Below are positions 1-5,476 of a stretch of 27,307 nt of DNA, in pieces. A program made the translations under genes and the position numbers. Every line of letters begins with the position of its first letter. Positions within the stretch are counted from its first letter, which is position 1. Origin of the DNA: JBOGVA01 sp050692195. Lineage in GTDB: Bacteria; Actinomycetota; UBA4738. The notes under the pieces are model-generated. The model saw only the letters and a list, made by a program, of their open reading frames with translations. It was not told where the DNA came from and made no database searches. The DNA lies in assembly GCA_050692195.1 (NCBI GenBank), contig JBOGVA010000064.1, positions 1 through 27,307 of the forward strand, given 5' to 3'.

Positions 1-66
1 GACGCCGATCACCTGGTGGTCGACAAGGGGACGGTCGGCCGGCGCCTCCATTCGATCAGCCAATGA
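1..66 (+). CDS. C-terminal tail of an unidentified protein (partial)
   Basis: The first frame is open from the left edge to a TGA at 64-66 and gives 21 residues beginning DADHLVVDKG and ending HSISQ. The composition looks like an ordinary protein tail, and the stop lies 9 bp from the stop of the convergent secreted-protein gene, as expected for a real gene end. There is too little sequence to name a family, and a chance open frame in GC-rich DNA cannot be excluded. Confidence 0.3.
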   Translation, partial: DADHLVVDKGTVGRRLHSISQ

Positions 67-75
67 TGGACTCGG

Positions 76-1650
76 CTACGGCCTGGCCCCCCAGTTCCAG
101 GTACGCCAGTCGGTATCTGGATCCCCGGGCGGGCTGTCGTCCGTCCACCCGTTCGTTAGCCAGACCGCCCCGCTCGCTCCGCCCTGGGGCGCCACAGGGT
201 CGGGGGTGGCAGAGGAATAGTCTCCCCACCTGTTCGGGCAGCAGGAGTGGTCGAAGGTTTCCCCGGGAGACGCTTGCACCAGGACAAAGGTGGACTGGGC
301 TGCCCCGCCGATCTTCGACACCATCTGGATCTTGATGAACTCGGTCGAAGACGACGTGCTGAACCCCATGATCATGTTGCTCCCGTAGTCCTGGGTGGAC
401 CCGTTGTTGGCGCGGTCCGGCGAGATGGCCCCGTTGTACACGTCCAACGCGGGGTTGGTGGCGACGCCGCTCTGGAGGACGACCCGGGTCTGCGGTTCCA
501 CCTCGTACCACCTGACCTCGGCTCCGCCGCCTCCTCGCACGGTGTGCTGCGTCCACACAGTGGTCGCGCCGCGGAATCGTGGGTCGACGGCCGAGACGGC
601 CTGTGTGACCCGCGCGTCCAGCGTGTCGACCGAGGCAGGCAACCCCGGTTGATCGGCGTTCAGGGGCATCTGGTAGAGCGGGATGGGGATGGACCTGCCC
701 GGGTTCTCGATGATCGGTCCGGTCGGTCCGTTCCTCACGAGGAAGCGGGTCAGGAAGGTCTGCTCCCCCGCGTCGTACGGGTCGTTGCTGATGATCACCC
801 CGTCCAGGGTCACCTGGGGGGCGTCGGTGGACTGCGCCGGGATCGGCGTGAACGTCCCGGTCCCGGTCTGGTCCAGGAGGTTGCGCGTCACTCCCGTGAA
901 CGGCTGGTTGCAGGCCGAGCCCGGGGGCGGCTTCCGGAACCACATCACGTCTGCGCCGACGAAGCCGAAGCCGGGCGGGTCGAACACGTTGGCCCCGATG
1001 AGGCCCCAGCTGAAGCTGTCGCCGAGCTTGGGATAGTCGGGGAAGAGGTCACCGGGGTAGTCGAAGGTGAAGTGGCAGAAGTCCGCGGCCGTGGTGGGAG
1101 TGGCGGTCATGCTCCACCCGAAGGCCAGCAGACTGTTGGCGAAGTTCCCGACGACGTCGTCCATCGCGTAGTAGAACCGCTGCGTCTGCGGGTCCCAGAT
1201 CACCTGCGGGTCGAAGATGAAGTCCGACTCGGGCCTGCCAGCGAGCTGGTTCAGCGTGCCGGTGGAGAGCTCGTTGCCGGCCCGGTCGTAGATTGAGAAG
1301 TTCAGATTGACCAGCTCGACGTAGCGCGTCGGGCCGATCGCCCCCGTTGAGTCGGAGGGCGTGACGCCCTCGTCCTTGACTCCGTCCCATTCGATGAAGG
1401 TCACGGGGACCTGGGGCTCGGCCCGCGGCGTGCGCTGGGCGGCCGCGGCCCTACCGATCTTGGCCTGGGCCTTCGCCCTCGCGTACGTGGCGGCGTTCTT
1501 GGGGAGCGGCCCCTGGGCCAGCCGCTGGGCCGGGGTCAGTCCGAGGCTCGGCTTCGTTGCGGCCGGTCCGGCGGAAGCCGAGGGGCCGATCAATCCAAGG
1601 GCCAGCAAGGCCGTGCCCAAGATCGGCAACAGATATCTCCTCACGCTCAT
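76..1650 (-). CDS. Secreted protein, probable beta-propeller-like fold, function unknown
   Basis: The product is 524 aa. It opens with a Sec-type signal peptide: basic MSVRRY, a hydrophobic stretch LLPILGTALLALGLIG, then small residues ending SASAGPAA. The mature part is rich in aromatic, Gly, Asp and Pro residues, with blocks such as FDPQVIWDPQTQRFYY, PNRWGDYSSATPDP and GAVWLTNGW. These resemble repeats of large exported propeller-like (sialidase-like) proteins, in which WGDYS and VW-L-N motifs recur. No catalytic set could be assigned, so an enzymatic role is not claimed. Few cysteines are present. The ATG at 1650 sits directly after GGGAGGG, which is close for a ribosome site; a GTG two codons downstream would be better spaced. 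The open frame continues upstream to 1896, but that extension has no coding character. The gene stands alone. A 16-bp perfect palindrome lies about 100 bp upstream. Confidence 0.75.
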   Translation of the reverse strand: MSVRRYLLPILGTALLALGLIGPSASAGPAATKPSLGLTPAQRLAQGPLPKNAATYARAKAQAKIGRAAAAQRTPRAEPQVPVTFIEWDGVKDEGVTPSDSTGAIGPTRYVELVNLNFSIYDRAGNELSTGTLNQLAGRPESDFIFDPQVIWDPQTQRFYYAMDDVVGNFANSLLAFGWSMTATPTTAADFCHFTFDYPGDLFPDYPKLGDSFSWGLIGANVFDPPGFGFVGADVMWFRKPPPGSACNQPFTGVTRNLLDQTGTGTFTPIPAQSTDAPQVTLDGVIISNDPYDAGEQTFLTRFLVRNGPTGPIIENPGRSIPIPLYQMPLNADQPGLPASVDTLDARVTQAVSAVDPRFRGATTVWTQHTVRGGGGAEVRWYEVEPQTRVVLQSGVATNPALDVYNGAISPDRANNGSTQDYGSNMIMGFSTSSSTEFIKIQMVSKIGGAAQSTFVLVQASPGETFDHSCCPNRWGDYSSATPDPVAPQGGASGAVWLTNGWTDDSPPGDPDTDWRTWNWGARP

Positions 1651-1753
1651 CCCTCCCTTGTGGGGGTCGGCGGGGTTCCTGTCCCAATGGGTCCATGGGA
1701 CCGCCGCAAGATTAGAAGGGGGGCAGCCGAAACTACACGCGCCCGATGGGGTA

Positions 1754-1769
1754 TTCGGCGTACGCCGAA
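1754..1769. promoter_or_regulatory. 16-bp perfect palindrome upstream of the secreted-protein gene
   Basis: TTCGGCGTACGCCGAA equals its own reverse complement. It lies in non-coding DNA 104 bp upstream of the secreted-protein start, a plausible place for a dimeric repressor or activator. It does not match the actinobacterial LexA, Zur or BldD boxes known to me. Binding is inferred from symmetry alone. Confidence 0.4.
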
Positions 1770-1803
1770 CGGATGAGCCCTCCCTGCGGACGGCTTCTGG
1801 TCC

Positions 1804-1821
1804 CTCGAGCGCCCGCTCGAG
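1804..1821. repeat. 18-bp inverted repeat abutting the pafA remnant
   Basis: CTCGAGCG and CGCTCGAG are exact inverted arms separated by CC. The repeat ends 9 bp before homology to the pafA 3' end begins at 1831. It could form a hairpin or mark a recombination edge; nothing further can be said. Confidence 0.45.
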
Positions 1822-1830
1822 TGCCCCGCT

Positions 1831-1902
1831 AGAACCGTGCTGTGCAAGGACCCGTTCCGCTCGGTGGACGAGCGGGTGGAGCAGCTCATCGCGCACATGT
1901 GA
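1831..1902 (+). pseudogene. Remnant of the 3' end of a pafA-like gene
   Basis: Read on the + strand, this stretch encodes RTVLCKDPFR then S, then VDERVEQLIAHM and a TGA. This equals the last 23 residues and stop of the intact PafA at 13407-14765, with one change (Ala to Ser). By eye, 63 of 72 bases match. Seven of the nine differences are synonymous, so both copies diverged under coding constraint and this is not a recent copy. Homology stops abruptly at both ends. The frame is open upstream only to a TGA at 1774 and has no ATG, GTG or TTG start, so it cannot be expressed as a protein. It is inverted relative to pafA. It may be debris of a second Pup-ligase gene, or a 3'-end duplication of the kind left by integrative elements. 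Confidence 0.8.
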
Positions 1903-1971
1903 ACCGGGGGCGTCCAGGGGGCGGGCGAGCCGAGGGGTCGCTAGTGTCCTTGGTTTCGAGGACTCAACCGT

Positions 1972-2799
1972 CTAGTGCGCATGGTCGTGGCCCTCGTGGG
2001 CCTCCTGGCCCGACTCCTTGGGGGGCAATCCGGCTGCCTTCCTGGCGAGCGCCGGGACGGCGTCGGCGCCATACGCCATGGTGGCGGAGTTCTTCCCTGC
2101 CTCGTCGACCAGATAGGCCACCGGCGTTCCCATGCCCATGAAGACCTCTGCCTCTCCCGGCTCCTGGATCAGCAGCAACGCGTCCAGGCCGGCCTCCTCC
2201 ATGACCTGTCGATTGGCCTCGATCTCACCGGTGGCGATCAGCACCGGCCGGAGGTCTCGCTCGCGCAGTCGCGGCTGCAGCTCGGCCAGCTCGGGAGCGA
2301 TCTCCTTGCAGAACCCGCACGTCGGGCTCCAGTTGACCAGGAGGAGCTTCTGGCCTCGCAGGCTCTCCAGAGACACGGTCCGGCCCTCCGCGTCGGGCAG
2401 CTCGAACGAGGGGATCACCTTCCCCTCGGCGATACCTTCCTTTCCCCTGGGCGACGCGGCCACGCCTTGCAGCAGCCCGGCCATCCCGAACTGCCGAGTC
2501 ACATCCCGGACGTCGATCAACACCTCCTCGGGGTTAGCCCCGAAGGCCCGGGCCAGCTCCGCGCTCAGTTCCCGGACGCTCGACACACCGTCGAGAGCGT
2601 TCCATACCACCGTGCTGATCTGGTTCAGCCAGTGGGTGCTCCATCTGCCTTCCACGACCAGAACCGCCTCGCCGTCCATCTCCAGGCCGACCACCTCGTC
2701 CTTCGGGCGCGGCACGAAGGCCTCGTCGATGTCGTCAGCCGACATCTCGTGGGCATGGGCATCCTCGACTTCGGCCACCCCGCGCTCTTCGACAGCCAT
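1972..2799 (-). CDS. PqqD-like domain fused to a thioredoxin/TlpA-like domain
   Basis: The product is 275 aa with no signal peptide or membrane segment, so it is predicted cytoplasmic. Residues about 34-112 look like a PqqD fold: VLVVEGRWSTHWLNQIS, then WNALDG, then a helical part. PqqD domains are the usual recognition element for leader peptides in ribosomally made, modified peptides. Residues about 125-255 are a redoxin/TlpA domain with NWSPTCGFCK, so the CxxC pair is Cys161 and Cys164, and a GTPVAYLVD segment supplies the cis-Pro. The tail HEGHDHAH is His-rich and could bind metal. The ATG at 2799 is chosen because AAGGAG lies 8 bp upstream; in-frame Met codons further up lack such a site. 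The gene follows the cysteine-rich gene on the same strand, separated by a terminator. I infer a thiol-disulfide role on a peptide partner, most likely that neighbour. Domain calls are firm, the partner is a guess. Confidence 0.85.
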   Translation of the reverse strand: MAVEERGVAEVEDAHAHEMSADDIDEAFVPRPKDEVVGLEMDGEAVLVVEGRWSTHWLNQISTVVWNALDGVSSVRELSAELARAFGANPEEVLIDVRDVTRQFGMAGLLQGVAASPRGKEGIAEGKVIPSFELPDAEGRTVSLESLRGQKLLLVNWSPTCGFCKEIAPELAELQPRLRERDLRPVLIATGEIEANRQVMEEAGLDALLLIQEPGEAEVFMGMGTPVAYLVDEAGKNSATMAYGADAVPALARKAAGLPPKESGQEAHEGHDHAH

Positions 2800-3008
2800 G
2801 ACCGGTGCTCCTTCGGGAAGGGCCATCAACACTACAACAGGGGGGCCAGACCGAGCCTCGACGGCCCTACGGGGTGAAGCATCTCGGAGGCAAACCACAC
2901 CGAGAACGGTCGGATGCAGTAGCTTGCCTACCGCGCTCGCACGAGTCCGACGCGCGACGCCGGCTGCCCCGCAAAGTTGCCTGCCCGGGCCGGCTGAGCG
3001 CCCCCTTC

Positions 3009-3040
3009 AAAACAGATGGGCGCCCCGGAGGGCGCCCATC
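3009..3040 (-). terminator. Rho-independent terminator of the cysteine-rich gene
   Basis: A perfect 10-bp stem (GATGGGCGCC paired with GGCGCCCATC, 3015-3024 and 3031-3040) has a 6-base loop. On the minus strand it is followed by TGTTTTG. It begins about 20 bp after the stop of the cysteine-rich gene and lies 210 bp before the PqqD-thioredoxin start, so it should limit transcription into the latter. Confidence 0.7.
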
Positions 3041-3060
3041 CGAGATTGGTTCGAGTTCGC

Positions 3061-3486
3061 CTAGCGGGTGGTCCGACCCCTGCCCTGACGCTGGGGGGCA
3101 CCGGCGCCACCACAGGCTGGGGTACAGGTGAACCCACAGCACGTGTCCACGCAGCAGAGGCCTTCGGCGCACTCGCTGTCCTGCCCGCCCGGGCAGAGCC
3201 CGAACTCGCCGCAAGACCCCGTGAAGTGCAGGCAGGTGCACGACCTCGAGCTGGCGTGCACCCAGCAGTTGCAGTCCGAGCGACCCCCACACGGGATCGC
3301 GAAGTTGCATGGGGTGCTACAGCCGCAATCCGGCTCGACGACGCAGGAGTCCTGCTGGGCGAACGCCGGCGCCCTCATGCTCGTCAGGACCGGGGCCGAC
3401 CAGGCGATGGCCGCGCCGGCACCGATCCTCTTGATCATCCTCCTTCTGGTGATGCCTTCATTCGGCTCGAGCTCCTCTGGACTCAT
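3061..3486 (-). CDS. Tat-exported small protein with 18 cysteines
   Basis: The product is 141 aa. Residues 13-19 read TRRRMIK, fitting the twin-arginine motif (S/T-R-R-x-F/M-L/I-K). A mild hydrophobic stretch follows, and APAFA at about 39-43 gives a signal-peptidase site before QQDSC. The mature part, about 98 residues, holds 18 Cys between 48 and 125, singly and as CC pairs (LCC, TCC), in motifs such as CGCSTPC, DCNC and SCTC. The tail is Gly/Arg-rich (GRGRTTR). The even Cys number and CC pairs suggest either a disulfide-packed fold or a metal-binding domain loaded before Tat export. The ATG at 3486 has an excellent AGGAGGTGA 7 bp upstream. A terminator follows, and the PqqD-thioredoxin gene lies next downstream. 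I do not recognise a named family. Confidence 0.85.
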   Translation of the reverse strand: MSPEELEPNEGITRRRMIKRIGAGAAIAWSAPVLTSMRAPAFAQQDSCVVEPDCGCSTPCNFAIPCGGRSDCNCWVHASSRSCTCLHFTGSCGEFGLCPGGQDSECAEGLCCVDTCCGFTCTPACGGAGAPQRQGRGRTTR

Positions 3487-3603
3487 GAACTCACCTCCTC
3501 TCATGCGTCCACGAGCCGCTCTTTTCCAGGGTCAGAGAACCACGAATCAGCCTCGAGCAGCATCGTCCGGGGGCGGTAACTTTTCTCTCGGGCGGAACCT
3601 GGC

Positions 3604-3640
3604 GGACCGTACGGTCTCTACGGTCCGTATCTGGTCCGTC
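3604..3640. promoter_or_regulatory. Repeated palindromic half-sites between divergent genes
   Basis: GGACCGTA (3604-3611) and TACGGTCC (3619-3626) form an inverted repeat with a 7-bp spacer. Inside it GACCGTACGGTC (3605-3616) is a perfect 12-bp palindrome, and a further TGGTCCGTC follows at 3632-3640. The cluster lies about 120 bp upstream of the cysteine-rich gene and about 205 bp upstream of the acidic ORF on the other strand. A shared operator is the simplest reading, inferred from symmetry and position only. Confidence 0.45.
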
Positions 3641-3672
3641 ATCTGGGATGGGAGTACACGATCGGGGGGAAA

Positions 3673-3702
3673 GGGCCGATGGCGGACCCTTCCCATCGGT
3701 CC
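3673..3702. other. 10-bp-stem hairpin in the divergent intergenic region
   Basis: GGGCCGATGG (3673-3682) pairs with CCATCGGTCC (3693-3702), with one G-U pair and a 10-base loop. No U-tract follows on either strand, so it is not a canonical terminator. It may be an operator or a leader structure of the + strand transcript. A smaller hairpin (CCTTCG with CGAAGG, 3771-3788) lies further along. Apart from these and the palindromes at 3604-3640 I see nothing definite between 3487 and 3845. Confidence 0.35.
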
Positions 3703-3845
3703 GATCCCAATGCATCCGCCGTAGCTCCTCTACGCCGTGGGGCGGTTGTCGGGTAGCCTTTCACCACCTACCTTCGCTTTTCCGAAGGAGCAGCGGACGG
3801 CACTGGGTGGTGCCCCGAGCGATCGTCGAAGGAAGGGATCGAGCT

Positions 3846-3944
3846 GTGACGGAAACACTCGAGGACTCGCTGACCGAGGAGGAACAGGAAGAGCAAGAGC
3901 TCCGCGAAGAGCGGCCCGTGGCCCCCGGCCCGGGCGGTGGTTGA
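3846..3944 (+). CDS. 32-residue acidic ORF, possible leader or N-terminal part of the next gene
   Basis: A GTG at 3846 is preceded 8 bp upstream by AAGGAAGGG. It opens a 32-codon frame, very Glu-rich (LTEEEQEEQELREE) with a Pro/Gly tail (PVAPGPGGG), ending in TGA at 3942-3944. The next gene is in the same frame, and the codons after the TGA look protein-coding (ADALEHLGW, mostly G or C in third position). Three readings are possible. It may be a short leader whose translation opens the downstream start. It may be the N-terminus of a single 300-residue protein interrupted by a nonsense mutation or a base-call error. It may be a readthrough product. No homologue is recognised. Confidence 0.4.
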   Translation: MTETLEDSLTEEEQEEQELREERPVAPGPGGG

Positions 3945-3946
3945 GC

Positions 3947-3977
3947 GGACGCCCTCGAGCACCTCGGGTGGGTGTCC
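3947..3977 (+). promoter_or_regulatory. Hairpin right after the TGA that sequesters a GTG start
   Basis: GGACGCCC (3947-3954) pairs with GGGTGTCC (3970-3977), with one G-U pair. An inner TCGAG/CTCGG stem of five pairs closes a 3-base loop, with a 2-base bulge on the 3' side. The hairpin starts two bases after the TGA of the acidic ORF. The GTG start of the following gene (3972-3974) is inside its 3' arm. A ribosome terminating at the TGA would melt it, which suggests translational coupling. Confidence 0.45.
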
Positions 3978-4787
3978 TTCAGCAACTTCAAGTTCGGCGA
4001 GAACGCCTTCCAGATCCGCACCACCTCCCGGCGGTTCGCCCGATGGATGAACGCGACGCTGTCCGCCTACCGGGTCCGGCGCAAGGCTCCCGTCGCCTTC
4101 TCCGTCGTCATCGCCGGGGGCGAGGAGGACCGTATCCGGGCCCGGAAGCGCTTTCACGTCCTCTACCAGGGGACCCAGCGGATCATCCGGACCAAGGACA
4201 TCGGCACCCTGGCCCGCGGCCTGTTCGCGGAGATCGAGCGCGCGCTGCTGCCCGAACGAGACGACGCCCTCTACCTCGGGACTCCTGCGATCGCCAAGGA
4301 GGGGAAGATAGCCCTGGTTCCGGACTTCTACCGCAGCACGCTGGCCCGCCTTGGCCGCCGTCCCGAGCTGGCCGGTCTTCGTCTGCCGGTGGAACGCATG
4401 GTCGCCGTGGACGACGCGGGAGGGGTGATCCCGGTCACTCCGCGGCTGGAGATCCCCGATGACGCGGTGGACCGGGTTACCAGGATGTTCGGCGATGGTG
4501 CGGCCTCAGTCCCGCTGATCGACCGGCCGGTGACGCCGGACGTGGTTGTGGGTTACGTCCCGAACTCAGTGCCGGAGGACCACATGGAGCCCCTCTCCCG
4601 GGGCCGGGCTCTGTACTGCCTGACCACCGACGTGATGAACATGCCGAAGGTCGGCATCGAGCGCGCGTTGAACACTCTTGCGCGCCTGGTGGAGCAAGCG
4701 CGGTGCTACAGCTACTACTCCGACGTCTCCACCCCCCAGCACCGGACCCGGATGCTGACCGGTCTGGCGGAGGTGCTCAAGAGCTAG
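3972..4787 (+). CDS. HPr-kinase-like protein lacking a recognisable P-loop (putative)
   Basis: The product is 271 aa from a GTG at 3972, cytoplasmic with no membrane segment. Its layout recalls HPr-kinase-related proteins found in peptide-maturation loci: an N-terminal FxIRTTS block, a basic strand region RARKRFHVLYQG, then RTKDIGTLARGLFAEIERAL. In kinases of this type the next part would be a Walker A; here the matching stretch reads GKIALVPDFYRSTLARL and lacks GxxGxGK. If the fold call is right, it would not bind ATP in the usual way and may act as a scaffold. The C-terminal part (VGYVPNSVPEDHMEPLSRG, then an all-helical end) matches nothing I know. The start is weak, has no clear ribosome site and is buried in a hairpin, and coding character extends back to the TGA at 3942. 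It diverges from the cysteine-rich gene. The gene is real; the family call is tentative. Confidence 0.6.
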   Translation: MSFSNFKFGENAFQIRTTSRRFARWMNATLSAYRVRRKAPVAFSVVIAGGEEDRIRARKRFHVLYQGTQRIIRTKDIGTLARGLFAEIERALLPERDDALYLGTPAIAKEGKIALVPDFYRSTLARLGRRPELAGLRLPVERMVAVDDAGGVIPVTPRLEIPDDAVDRVTRMFGDGAASVPLIDRPVTPDVVVGYVPNSVPEDHMEPLSRGRALYCLTTDVMNMPKVGIERALNTLARLVEQARCYSYYSDVSTPQHRTRMLTGLAEVLKS

Positions 4788-5476
4788 CTCCTGTGGCGCT
4801 TGCCCCTGACCTTGACCAGTCCGTACCGGACGGCGTACGTCGCGGCCTCCAGGCGGGAGTGGACCTGGAGCTTGGTCAGGATGCTCTGCACGTGGGTGCG
4901 GACCGTGTTGGGGCTGATCGCGAGGCTCGCGGCGATCTCCTTGTTGTTCCTGCCCTCCACCAGCAGGGTGAGCAGCTGCCGTTCCCTCTCGGTGAGCTGC
5001 TGGGAGAGGAGCGTCGCCTCTTGCTCAGCCCTGGGCCGGGCCTCGGCGGCCACCGCGATCATCTCAGGCATCACCACGTGGCCGTTGAGGGCCGCTTGGA
5101 CCGAGCTGACGACCTCCGAGACGGGGGCGTCCTTGGTGAGGTATCCGTGGAAGCCCTCCCTGACCGTCCCGGCGATAGCCTGCGGGTCGGTCATCGCCGT
5201 GACCGCCAGGACCTTGGTCTCCGGGTGACGCTGGAGGATCTTCCTTCCCAGGGACAGGCCGTCCTCTCCCGGCAGGCCGAGGTCCACCAGGACCACCTCC
5301 GGCTTCCATCGATCGACCTTCGCCAGCGCCTCCCCCGCCGTGCCCGCCAGGCCGACCACGTCGATCCCCCTTCTCTCGAGGGACCAACGGATGGCCTCTG
5401 CGAAGAGCTTGTGGTCGTCGACGATCAGAACTCGAATCCCCCCGTCCGATCGCCGACCCGTCTCTGCTCCCTTCAC
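4784..5476 (-). CDS. NarL/FixJ-family response regulator
   Basis: The product is 230 aa. The receiver domain spans about residues 14-130, with the acidic pair D20-D21 in VLIVDDH, the phospho-acceptor D65 in VVLVDLGLPG and K115 in GYLTKDAP. A LuxR-type helix-turn-helix spans about 161-222 (LTERERQLLTLL, NNKEIAASLAISPNTVRTHV). It should bind DNA as a dimer when phosphorylated. The start is the GTG at 5476, whose last two bases are part of the TGA of the sensor kinase (GTGA overlap), so the two are translationally coupled and form one two-component system. An upstream open frame in the same phase overlaps the kinase antisense-free region but is not coding. The gene shares a CTAG stop overlap with the convergent gene at 3972-4787. 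Target genes cannot be read from the sequence. Confidence 0.93.
   Translation of the reverse strand: MKGAETGRRSDGGIRVLIVDDHKLFAEAIRWSLERRGIDVVGLAGTAGEALAKVDRWKPEVVLVDLGLPGEDGLSLGRKILQRHPETKVLAVTAMTDPQAIAGTVREGFHGYLTKDAPVSEVVSSVQAALNGHVVMPEMIAVAAEARPRAEQEATLLSQQLTERERQLLTLLVEGRNNKEIAASLAISPNTVRTHVQSILTKLQVHSRLEAATYAVRYGLVKVRGKRHRS

Larger units (their letters stand above)
1651..1971. other. Non-coding region with palindromes and the pafA remnant
   Basis: These 321 bp separate the secreted-protein gene from the end of the PqqD-thioredoxin gene. Besides the palindrome at 1754-1769, the inverted repeat at 1804-1821 and the pafA remnant, I see no ORF with a ribosome site, no tRNA and no clear terminator. 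Confidence 0.6.

Noticed and set aside
56..943. Long minus-strand open frame of about 295 codons inside the secreted-protein gene
   Set aside because: Arg/Pro/Gly-rich out-of-frame reading of the real gene; typical shadow frame in GC-rich DNA.
1651..1896. N-terminal extension of the secreted protein
   Set aside because: The first residues are the antisense reading of the pafA remnant and the signal peptide begins at 1650.
3942..3977. TGA plus hairpin read as a selenocysteine site
   Set aside because: The context is a Gly/Ala-rich linker with no known selenoprotein motif, and no Sec machinery is visible; coupling, nonsense mutation or base error is simpler.
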